Below, one piece after another: positions 1 to 8,000 of a DNA stretch of 64,000 nt. Location of the stretch: assembly GCF_015594545.1 (NCBI RefSeq), contig NZ_JADIIO010000001.1, forward strand, positions 1,736,001-1,800,000, written 5' to 3'. The translations under genes and the position numbers were made by a program. Below the pieces are notes generated by a model, which ran no database searches, was not told where the DNA came from, and saw only the letters and a program-made list of their open reading frames with translations. This DNA is from Staphylococcus durrellii. GTDB lineage: Bacteria; Bacillota; Bacilli; Staphylococcales; Staphylococcaceae. Each line of letters starts with the position of its first letter. Position 1 is the first letter of the stretch.

Positions 1-454
1 TTGTAAACCATGGAATATAATCTGAAACAGGATTATTCATATTGACTTTACCATTTTCTTCTAACTGCTTTAACATCACTCCAGTTAGAAACTTTTGCGA
101 AGAGCCAATTAAGTACATCGTATTAGCGGTATTGGGCTCTTTACTTTCGAAATTTTTCATGCCGTAACCTTTATTAAATTTAATCTTTCCATTGTGAAAA
201 ATAGCCACAGTACCATTAAAATTAACTTGCTGCAAATATTCTTCTATTGCTTTATCTTGTGAGTTTTGAGCATCAAATACCGTTGATAACTGCTTCGCCT
301 TATTTTCATTTTTAGCTATTTGTTGTTGCTTCTTTATTAAATTTGCTTTAGGCATAACTGACATGTATTGTTTAAAAGCATATATCCCTATAATAATTAA
401 TAAAATCACAATTGCTGAAGTGACAATTATATATAATGTTTTAGCAATATTTAT
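1..454 (-). CDS. fmtA: FmtA-like serine hydrolase, 5' part only
   Basis: This is the N-terminal part of a penicillin-binding-protein/class C beta-lactamase-fold protein; the rest lies beyond the window edge. FmtA in staphylococci acts at the cell surface on teichoic acid D-alanylation and methicillin tolerance. Seen here: one membrane segment near the N-terminus, a linker, then FNGTVAIFHNGKIKFNKGYG and the SSQK motif (SxxK nucleophile; Ser codon at 101-103). These match my memory of S. aureus FmtA closely, and lcpB nearby fits its S. aureus neighbourhood. It begins just after pgcA. A TAG at 461-463 closes the frame and no ATG, GTG or TTG precedes the membrane segment. ATA at 454, about 9 nt after an AGAAGGT-like site, or ATT at 448, is the likely start; GTG at 409 would cut the membrane helix. 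Family is firm; the start is inference. Confidence 0.85.
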   Translation of the reverse strand, partial: MNIAKTLYIIVTSAIVILLIIIGIYAFKQYMSVMPKANLIKKQQQIAKNENKAKQLSTVFDAQNSQDKAIEEYLQQVNFNGTVAIFHNGKIKFNKGYGMKNFESKEPNTANTMYLIGSSQKFLTGVMLKQLEENGKVNMNNPVSDYIPWFT

Positions 455-478
455 TTTCTTCTACCTTCTTCTTTGATG

Positions 479-2131
479 TTATTCTATAAATGTTGTAACA
501 AAATTTTGTGAAATTTCATCTATATTTTCTACGTTTAAAGAAAAATATAATTTAATTTTGGGCTCGGTACCCGAGGGTCTTAACGCAATAAAGCCTTCTT
601 CAAAAACAAATCTTATTAAATTGGTTTTAGGTAACTCTAATTGAAATTCGGTATCACTTTCTTTATCTATTAAACACCCTTTTTCATAATCTTCAATTTG
701 GCGTATGTTTAAACCACATATAGTAGTCATTTCATTAGTATCTTGTCTAAATTGTTGCATAATGTTTTCAATCTTGGCATTGCCCTCTTGACCTTCAAAC
801 ACTGGTGCCAATGTTCGATCTTTAAAATGACCGATATTATCATAAATATCATTTAATATTTCCTTAAATGTCAATCCATTCTGTGCTAATAAATTTTTAT
901 ATTTAATAATTAAAGGCACCATTTGTATTGCATCTTTATCTCTAGATATAGACTGCGCTAGATAACCATGACTTTCTTCAAAAGCCAAGAGTAACTTTTC
1001 TGAAGTCTCTTCTTTTTGTGATAATAGGTCCGATATATATTTAAACCCAGTTAATACATTATTAACTTTTACATCAAGTGATTGCGCTAGTCTTTGCGCC
1101 ATTTCACTCGTGACTATTGATTTAATTATATATAAATCTGAGTCCTCTACTATTAAATCTTGAAACCTCAACTTCATTAAAATCAAACCAATTTCGTTAC
1201 CATTAAAATAATGACAATTTTGATCATCATCAATTTCAATAAAGCCAAGTCGGTCTGCGTCTGGATCTGTCGCGATAACTAACTTAGCACCAACTTGCTG
1301 AGCTAATGCTTTTCCTTTATCAAAAGCTTCAATTTCTTCTGGATTTGCGCTTGTTACACTTGGGAAATCACCGTCCGGAATGGATTGCTCTTTTTCAATA
1401 ACATAGTTGGTGTATTCCAACTCATTTAAAATCTCACTTAGCAATGGCAAGCTCGTACCATGCAAGCTAGTAAGAACGACTTTCTCATTATTATGTTCGA
1501 TTTTATCTACTAACTTTTTAACCGCTTGCTTATAACTTTCAGTGACGTCTTTATTCGAATATTCGATCGTGCCTTGTCTAACTAACTCCTCAAAGTCACC
1601 TTTCATTATATCTAAAGGATTATCGATGTTATTAATGTATGTACTCAATATTTCTGAATCATCTGGTAGTAATTGCCCACCTTCATGATTGTATACTTTA
1701 ATACCATTGTAATTTTTAGGGTTATGACTAGCAGTAATCATAATTCCAGCACTCGCATGAAGATGTCTAACCGCAAAAGATAATTCAGGCGTTGATTTAT
1801 ATGTGTCCGATATTATTGTTTGAATGTCATTTGAAGCTAAAACTGCAGCCATTTCGTTACAAAATGCTTTAGAAAGATGTCTTGTGTCAAAATAAATAAC
1901 AACTTTAGGTGTGATGCAATTATTTTTCAAATATTTTGCGAGGCCTAATGCTACTTTTCTGATAGTAAAGGCATTTAATCTCCCTGGACCTATACCAAAA
2001 GTACTACGGATGCCTGCTGTACCAAAAGATAGTATATGATTAAAGCCTTCTTCAATTTGAGTTTCAGTTTGTTGCTGATAAAATGATTTCACTAAGCTTT
2101 CGTCTAATTTATTTAACCATTCCTGTTTCAT
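479..2131 (-). CDS. pgcA: Phosphoglucomutase (alpha-D-phosphohexomutase family)
   Basis: Cytosolic enzyme interconverting glucose-6-phosphate and glucose-1-phosphate, which feeds UDP-glucose for UgtP glycolipid and wall glycosylation. At 550 aa it has the full family length. The phosphoserine loop TASHNP has its catalytic Ser at residue 135. The metal-binding loop DPDADRLG, the sugar-binding EESHGYL and the C-terminal phosphate-binding RPSGTEPKIKLYF are all intact. The ATG at 2131 is preceded by a GGAGGAATATATT-type Shine-Dalgarno. It ends 25 nt before the inferred fmtA start, so the two could be cotranscribed. From memory, S. aureus has pgcA elsewhere, so its position between fmtA and lcpB looks like a lineage difference. 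Confidence 0.95.
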   Translation of the reverse strand: MKQEWLNKLDESLVKSFYQQQTETQIEEGFNHILSFGTAGIRSTFGIGPGRLNAFTIRKVALGLAKYLKNNCITPKVVIYFDTRHLSKAFCNEMAAVLASNDIQTIISDTYKSTPELSFAVRHLHASAGIMITASHNPKNYNGIKVYNHEGGQLLPDDSEILSTYINNIDNPLDIMKGDFEELVRQGTIEYSNKDVTESYKQAVKKLVDKIEHNNEKVVLTSLHGTSLPLLSEILNELEYTNYVIEKEQSIPDGDFPSVTSANPEEIEAFDKGKALAQQVGAKLVIATDPDADRLGFIEIDDDQNCHYFNGNEIGLILMKLRFQDLIVEDSDLYIIKSIVTSEMAQRLAQSLDVKVNNVLTGFKYISDLLSQKEETSEKLLLAFEESHGYLAQSISRDKDAIQMVPLIIKYKNLLAQNGLTFKEILNDIYDNIGHFKDRTLAPVFEGQEGNAKIENIMQQFRQDTNEMTTICGLNIRQIEDYEKGCLIDKESDTEFQLELPKTNLIRFVFEEGFIALRPSGTEPKIKLYFSLNVENIDEISQNFVTTFIE

Positions 2132-2529
2132 TTAATATATTCCTCCCACATACTGTTAAACATAATTAAATGTTTAGATATATGTAATAATTTAAGTTAT
2201 AATAGTTTATGAGTTTATTTTCTAAAACAGTAACCTTTAGAATAATTTTATTCTTAGGTTTTATACTCATTATTACTTTATTGTATTATATCTTAATTCA
2301 TTTAATAAATCATTTTTGAATAGATACTAAAAAGTCGTTTATACCTTTTTTAAATTTGTATACATAAACTGATATATAAACTTAGTTGATATTTTTCTTT
2401 TAGAGTAATAAAATATTACCTTATAGTACATTTTCTTATTTACTAAATATTAATAAACTTACTAATTACATTAAGTTTTCCCTAAAATATAATATTATGT
2501 ACAAAATTTAATAAGTGGGAGCATCTATA
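2132..2529. other. pgcA-lcpB divergent intergenic region
   Basis: About 400 bases, very A+T-rich, containing the promoters expected for the two divergent genes. Apart from the possible 36-codon frame at 2209-2319 I see no strong hairpin with a T-run, no repeat and no RNA gene. Confidence 0.5.
2209..2319 (+). CDS. Candidate 36-aa membrane peptide
   Basis: Small open frame in the gap between divergent pgcA and lcpB. The translation begins MSLFSKTVTFR and continues as one long hydrophobic helix ending in a short polar tail (HLINHF), a layout typical of single-span membrane peptides. There is no good Shine-Dalgarno ahead of the ATG, which argues against it. I recognise no family. It could be chance in A+T-rich DNA. 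Confidence 0.3.
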   Translation: MSLFSKTVTFRIILFLGFILIITLLYYILIHLINHF

Positions 2530-3888
2530 ATGAATAAAATCTTTAAATATTTTTTGATTTTCCTTTCATTTCTATTAGTTGTTGTTCCGATAGTATTCGC
2601 TATTATTTTGTTTAAAACTTCTCAAGGAGCTTTTGAACATTCGTTTAATAATAGTGATTCGGCACGTAAATCAAATTTAAGAGATTCGAAAGTAAACGCA
2701 TCAAAAGAACCTATTTCAATTTTGTTTTTAGGAATTGATGAAAATGATAACAGAAAAAAGAATGGTCAAAGTACAGAACATTCTAGAACAGATTCAATGA
2801 TACTATCTACTTTAAACACTAAGAAAAAGCAAATTAGAATGTTAAGTATCCCAAGAGATACAATTAGTTACATTCCAAAAGTCGGATATTACGACAAAAT
2901 GACACATGCACATGCTTATGGTGGTCCTGCTGCTTCAATGGACTCTGTAGAGGCAACATTGAATGTTCCAGTAGATTACTATGCTAGAATTAATATGAAA
3001 GCTTTCGTCGATGCGGTCGATGAATTAGGTGGCATTAATTTTGATGTTCCATATTCAATTAGTGAACCAAACATGAACGACACAGGTAAAACAAAAGTTA
3101 AAAAAGGTTACCAAAAATTAAATGGTGAGGAAGCCTTAGCAGTAGCAAGAACAAGACACCAGGACTCTGATTTAAAACGTGGTCAACGTCAAATGCAATT
3201 ATTAGAAGCTCTATTTGCTAAAGCACAAAAGTCTGACTCATTTAACAAATTAGATGATGTTATTAAGCTTGTTGGCAAAAATTCTAAACACAACCTTAGT
3301 TATAAAGAAATACGAGCATTAGCCTCAGTATATCTGAAAAAAGATGTTAATATTAAAACAACACAACTTAAAGGTAATGATGATTATTTAAGTGGTGTTT
3401 ATTATTACAATCCTGATATTAAAAATATTCAAGATACATCAAATACACTTAGAAAAGATTTAAATTTATCAAAAATTACTAATAAAAATGACTTTCTAAA
3501 TCAACGTGTTATTGATCATTATGGTGATCTAGTACCACAAACTCAAATCGATAAAAGTTTATTACGTAAAAATCAAAACGATACTACTGATGATGATGCG
3601 TCAACTGATGACAATAACAATCAATCAAATAGTGACGATAATAGCGATAGTAATCAACAAAATTATGATCAAAATCAGCAACAAGATCCTCAACAAAGCC
3701 AACAACCAAATGCTGATCCAAATCAACAACAAGATCCACAACAAAGTCAACAACCAAACGCTGACCCAAATCAACAACAAGATTCACAACAAAGTCAACA
3801 ACCAAACGCTGACCCAAATCAACAACAAGATCCACAACAAAGTCAACAACCAAACGCTGATCCAAATCAACAACAAGCCCAATATTAA
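2530..3888 (+). CDS. lcpB: LytR-CpsA-Psr (LCP) family wall polymer ligase
   Basis: LCP enzymes transfer wall teichoic acid or related polymers from the lipid carrier to peptidoglycan, on the outer membrane face. The protein has a short cytoplasmic start, one membrane segment (about residues 5-28) and an LCP domain with ILFLGID, RTDSMIL, the SIPRDT segment and the TRHQDSDLKRGQRQ arginine cluster. The C-terminus is an Asp/Asn/Gln-rich tail ending in 16-residue repeats. The start is ATG at 2530 with GGGAG 8 nt upstream; the GTG at 2515 overlaps that ribosome site and is unlikely. The position two genes before atl matches my memory of S. aureus LcpB (SA0908). The LCP call is sure; the paralogue is inferred from synteny. 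Confidence 0.88.
   Translation: MNKIFKYFLIFLSFLLVVVPIVFAIILFKTSQGAFEHSFNNSDSARKSNLRDSKVNASKEPISILFLGIDENDNRKKNGQSTEHSRTDSMILSTLNTKKKQIRMLSIPRDTISYIPKVGYYDKMTHAHAYGGPAASMDSVEATLNVPVDYYARINMKAFVDAVDELGGINFDVPYSISEPNMNDTGKTKVKKGYQKLNGEEALAVARTRHQDSDLKRGQRQMQLLEALFAKAQKSDSFNKLDDVIKLVGKNSKHNLSYKEIRALASVYLKKDVNIKTTQLKGNDDYLSGVYYYNPDIKNIQDTSNTLRKDLNLSKITNKNDFLNQRVIDHYGDLVPQTQIDKSLLRKNQNDTTDDDASTDDNNNQSNSDDNSDSNQQNYDQNQQQDPQQSQQPNADPNQQQDPQQSQQPNADPNQQQDSQQSQQPNADPNQQQDPQQSQQPNADPNQQQAQY
3673..3888 (+). repeat. 48-bp in-frame tandem repeat in the lcpB tail
   Basis: Four 48-bp units (3673-3720, 3721-3768, 3769-3816, 3817-3864) followed by a partial unit up to the stop. Each encodes a 16-residue NQQQDPQQSQQPNADP-type unit. 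Units differ mostly by synonymous changes plus one Pro-to-Ser change in unit 3, so copy number may vary between strains by slippage or recombination. Confidence 0.95.
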
Positions 3889-3911
3889 TTTACTAGAGAG
3901 GAGCACACTAT

Positions 3912-4382
3912 ATGACGCGAAAAACTTATGACAAACTTGCTCATATAAATGGAATGTTTAATGTATTAGAACAACAAATTATTCACAGCAAAGATATGGC
4001 ACTATTTAGAAATGAGTTTTTCTATGTAAACCATGAACATCGTGAAAATTACGAAGCTCTCCGTATTTATTATAAAGATAGTGATGCTAATCCAGTCGTT
4101 GATGGTGCTTGCTATATAGTCGCTTTGCCTGAAATTTTCGATAAAGTTGACGTTTTTGAGTCTGAGTTGCCATTCTCTTGGGTTTATGACCAAAATGGTA
4201 TAACAGAAACAATGCAACAAATTAGTGTACCCATACAATATTTAGTTGCTGCAGCTTTAGAAGTTACAGACGTAAACTTATTTACGCCAACTGGGTTTAC
4301 AATGGGAATGAATAATTGGAACATTGCACAAATGCGGATTTTTTGGCAATACACTGCTATAATTCGTAAAGAAGCACAATAA
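3912..4382 (+). CDS. Conserved staphylococcal protein, probably DUF2538
   Basis: A 156-aa soluble protein with no signal peptide or membrane span. It lies 23 nt after lcpB behind a GAGAGGAG ribosome site, so it is probably cotranscribed with lcpB. In S. aureus a homologue of this size sits between lcpB and a GNAT gene; I recall it being classed as DUF2538, a family without known function. Visible features are an aromatic-rich sequence (ENYEALRIYYKDSD, ELPFSWVYDQNG) and no catalytic motif that I recognise. A terminator follows directly. Existence is certain from synteny; the function is unknown. Confidence 0.88.
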   Translation: MTRKTYDKLAHINGMFNVLEQQIIHSKDMALFRNEFFYVNHEHRENYEALRIYYKDSDANPVVDGACYIVALPEIFDKVDVFESELPFSWVYDQNGITETMQQISVPIQYLVAAALEVTDVNLFTPTGFTMGMNNWNIAQMRIFWQYTAIIRKEAQ

Positions 4383-4391
4383 ATACTATCT

Positions 4392-4425
4392 ACCCTATCG
4401 TATGTTGACGATAGGGTTTTTATTT
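4392..4425 (+). terminator. Intrinsic terminator after lcpB-DUF2538
   Basis: Perfect 9-bp stem ACCCTATCG/CGATAGGGT with an 8-nt loop, followed by TTTTTATTT. It closes the lcpB unit before the GNAT gene. Confidence 0.85.
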
Positions 4426-4459
4426 AATCAAAATATTATACATGAAACGAGGACATACA

Positions 4460-4882
4460 ATGTTTAAAATAGTTGAGAACGATAAAGAATTGGAGCAAGC
4501 ATTTGAGATTAGAAAAGAGATTTTTGTCAAAGAACAAGGTGTACCAACAGAAAATGAAATAGATAGCTATGAACAAATTGCGACACATGTTATAGGCTAT
4601 AATGATAATAATACACCAATCGCTACTGCCCGTTTTCGCCCATATGATAACGGCGTTAAAGTTGAACGCGTAGCAGTGTTAAGTAATCAAAGAAAATCTG
4701 GCATTGGCAAATCTTTAATGCTGTTTATTGAGCAAGCAGCACAAAGTTTAGGTTATAATATATTAATTTTAAATGCTCAAATTCACGCACAACCTTTTTA
4801 TGACCGCTTAGGTTACGAACCTGAGGGTGATATTTTTATGGAAGAAAATATTAAACATATTAAAATGACCAAGTCACTTTAA
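4460..4882 (+). CDS. GNAT family N-acetyltransferase
   Basis: A 140-aa single-domain acetyltransferase that would use acetyl-CoA; substrate unknown. The GNAT fold shows in the N-terminal NDKELEQAFEIRKEIFVKEQGVP, the central VERVAVLSNQRKSGIGKSLM (acetyl-CoA-binding Q/RxxGxG/K loop) and the C-terminal NAQIHAQPFYDRLGYEPEGD (ElaA/YitH-type ending). The start is the ATG at 4460 with ACGAGGAC about 6 nt upstream; the ATG at 4442 overlaps that site. The GNAT gene lies just before atl, as I remember it in S. aureus. It stands alone between a terminator and the atl promoter region. Confidence 0.88.
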   Translation: MFKIVENDKELEQAFEIRKEIFVKEQGVPTENEIDSYEQIATHVIGYNDNNTPIATARFRPYDNGVKVERVAVLSNQRKSGIGKSLMLFIEQAAQSLGYNILILNAQIHAQPFYDRLGYEPEGDIFMEENIKHIKMTKSL

Positions 4883-4999
4883 TATTATTATTAAGTTTTT
4901 AGTCAATCTATTTTTTTATTTGTAATATTTAAATACATGATTTTTCAAATGAAATATAGATTTACCAAGCTTTCAAGGTATTTTTCTTAAATTTTGTAC

Positions 5000-5016
5000 A
5001 TTACTATTTCATTACA
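5000..5016 (-). promoter_or_regulatory. Candidate WalR (YycF) box upstream of atl
   Basis: Read on the minus strand the site is TGTAAT-GAAAT-AGTAAT, one mismatch from the WalR consensus TGTWAH-N5-TGTWAH. It lies about 40 bp upstream of the atl -10 hexamer. Autolysin genes including atl are established WalKR targets in S. aureus, so the position makes sense; binding itself is inference. Confidence 0.55.
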
Positions 5017-5053
5017 AATTAATGAAAAACAAACAAGATAGTTTTCGGCGTAT

Positions 5054-5059
5054 TATAAT
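5054..5059 (+). promoter_or_regulatory. Likely -10 box of atl
   Basis: TATAAT lies 39 bases before the atl start codon. No good -35 hexamer is present 17 bp upstream, which would fit an activator-dependent promoter such as one helped by WalR. The transcription start would be near 5066. Confidence 0.5.
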
Positions 5060-5097
5060 TAGATAAATTAATCATTATATTGTAAAGGGGTAGTAAT

Positions 5098-8000
5098 ATG
5101 TCAAAAAAATTTAATTACAAAGCACCTTCAATTATCGCTCTAACTTTAGCTGGAACCGCTTTGACAACTCATCATGCGCATGCTTCTGAGAAAACCCAAG
5201 ATCAAGCAACTAACAAAAATGTTTTAAACGATGACAGCACAATAAAACAAAGTGAACAAATCAAAAATGACGTAAGTAATCCAACTACTAATATTTCTGG
5301 GAAACAGATTTATCAAGATCCTACTGTTGTTAAAGAACAAGTCAATAATGATAGTCAAAACTATGAAGCAACATTAGATAACCTACATAACAATAATGAT
5401 TCAACTGACAGCTCAAGCGCAAATAATCAACTAGAAACTGGCCGAAAACAAATTGATGATTCAAATAGTACTGAAGAAAATAAAACTAGCCAAGAAGCAT
5501 CAAATAAAACAGCTAGCCAAACTAATGAATTTGATAATAAGTTGCAAACTGCTAGTGACACAAATGCCATTCAGCCAGATGATAAAAATGTAGACCAAAC
5601 AAAATCTTCGACAAATGAAGAAAAGCAAACTGACAATCAAAATTCATTTAACTTTAACGTACAAAATAATAATATTGAGAATAATGTGGTTGGTTCGACA
5701 CAAACTGCTCAATCAACTGACGATAATTCTAACGCTGGTTCAACTGAACAAGCAACGTCTAAACAAGTAGCTTCTACGACTGCTGATGACAGTGCTCAAA
5801 AACAACCTACTGCTCAATCAACTGTCGTTAATTCTGACGCTGGTTCAACTGAACAAGCAACGTCTAAACAAGTAGCTTCTACGACTGCTGATGACAGTGC
5901 TCAAAAACAACCTACTGCTCAATCAACTGTCGTTAATTCTGACGTTGAATCAACTGAACAAGCAACATCTAAACAAGTAGCTTCTACGACTGCTGATGAC
6001 AGTGCTCAAAAACAACCTACTGCTCAATCAACTGACGTTAATTCTAACGCTGGTTCAACTGAACAAGCAACGTCTAAACAAGTAGCTTCTACGACTGCTG
6101 ATGACAGTACTCAAAAACAACCTACTGCTCAATCAACTGTCGTTAATTCTGACGCTGTTTTAACTAAACAAGCAACGTCTAAACCGAAAGTTACTGTTAA
6201 AACCAACGATATTCAAAATACGGTTGCTACGGCACAAATAAAAACAGCTACACCTAATACGACTCAAAAACAACCAATTGCTACACAACCAACAAATGTA
6301 AGTCAAAAAGACAAGACAACTGCTACCACAGGCACTGCAACTTTTAGGTCAGCGTCAGCGGCACCGAAATTACGTACACTTACAGCTACAAATACGACTC
6401 AAAAACCTGCCGTTAAAAAAGAAGCAACTACAATAGCGAAAACTAGTTTACCTAAGTACACACCACAAGTTAAGTCTTCTATAAATGATTACATCCGTAG
6501 TAAAAATTACGCTGTACCAAATTACGAAGAAGACATCGCTAGTTATTTACCAAAATATAGTTATAGAAACGGTAAACCAGAAGGTATCGTAATGCATGAT
6601 ACAGCTAATGATAACTCAACAATTCAAGGCGAAGTTAACTATATGAAGAATAACTATAATTCAGCTTTTGTGCATGCTTATGTTGATGGAAACAGAGTTA
6701 TCGAAACAGCTAATACAGATTATTTAGCTTGGGGTGCTGGACCAGCCGCTAATGATAGATTTATTCATGTTGAATTAGTGCATACTCATACTGCAGATGA
6801 TTTTGCTCGGTCAATTAATAATTATGCTGATTATGCAGCGACTAACTTACAATACTATGGTTTAAAACCTGATAGCTCGGAATATGATGGTCAAGGTACA
6901 GTTTGGACACATAAAGCAGTAAGTAATTATTTAGGCGGTACTGATCACTCTGACCCACACGGGTACTTACAATCACACGGCTACACATATGATGAACTGT
7001 ATGATTTAATTAATGAAAAATATTTGATTAAAACTGGCAAAGTAGCAGCATGGGGGACAACTAGTTCAAGTGGCAGCACAAAACCTTCCGGAAGCAATAC
7101 TGGAAACGCTACACCAACTGGTAAACTAACAGTAAGTAACTTAACCAATACACAAGGTACGGTTAAAGCTACTAATAATGGTCTTTATACTTCTGTTTAC
7201 GATACAGTAGGTAAAAAGAACTCAACAATTAACGGTAAAACATATCAATTATCTAAAAAAGCGACACTAGGTAGTAAATCTTTTTATCTCATTACTGATA
7301 ATAAATCAAAAACTAACTTAGGTTGGATGCAAACTGGTGATGTAACGGTTAAAAAAATTGCCGCTTCTACTAACAACCAATTAACGGTAAAATCATTGAA
7401 AAATACACAAGGTACGGTTAAATCTTCTAACCATGGAGTTTACACTACTGTATATGATAAAACTACAAAAGATGGTTCAAAATATGCAGGTAAAACATAT
7501 CAATTATCTAAAAAAGCGAACTTGGGTAGTAAATCTTTCTACCTCATTACTGATAGTAAATCCAAAACCAATTTGGGTTGGTTACAAACTGGTGATATTA
7601 CAGTTAAAGAAGCGACTAGTGCTAAAACTAGTTCAGTTGCAGCTGCTAAACCTAAAACAAATCAAACTCAAAACGTAAGTAAAGTTGGACAAACGAGTCC
7701 TTCAAAACTAGGAATTAAAGCATCAGTTTATGATAAAACTACAAAAGATGGTTCAAAATATGCAGGTAAAACATTTAATGTGACTAAGCAACGTAAACAA
7801 GGTAATACGACATATGTTTTAATCCAAAATAGTACAAATGCTACACCTATTGGTTGGGTCGATACTAAACATATTAATACTCGTAGTTTAAGTAAAGCAG
7901 CTGCTAAAAAAGGTGAGTATGTTGTTAAATCAACTAATAGTGGCCTTTATGCAATGCCTTGGGGCACGAAATCTCAAGTATTAGAGCAATCGAAAAAACT

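Noticed and set aside
3584-3865. 93-codon open frame on the minus strand across the lcpB tail
   Set aside because: It is the mirror of the Gln-rich repeat; its Val/Asp repeats come from the repeat DNA, and it has no ribosome site.
3590-3931. 113-codon frame in the second plus frame of the lcpB tail
   Set aside because: Out-of-frame translation of the same 48-bp repeats (Asn/Ile-rich), no start signal of its own.
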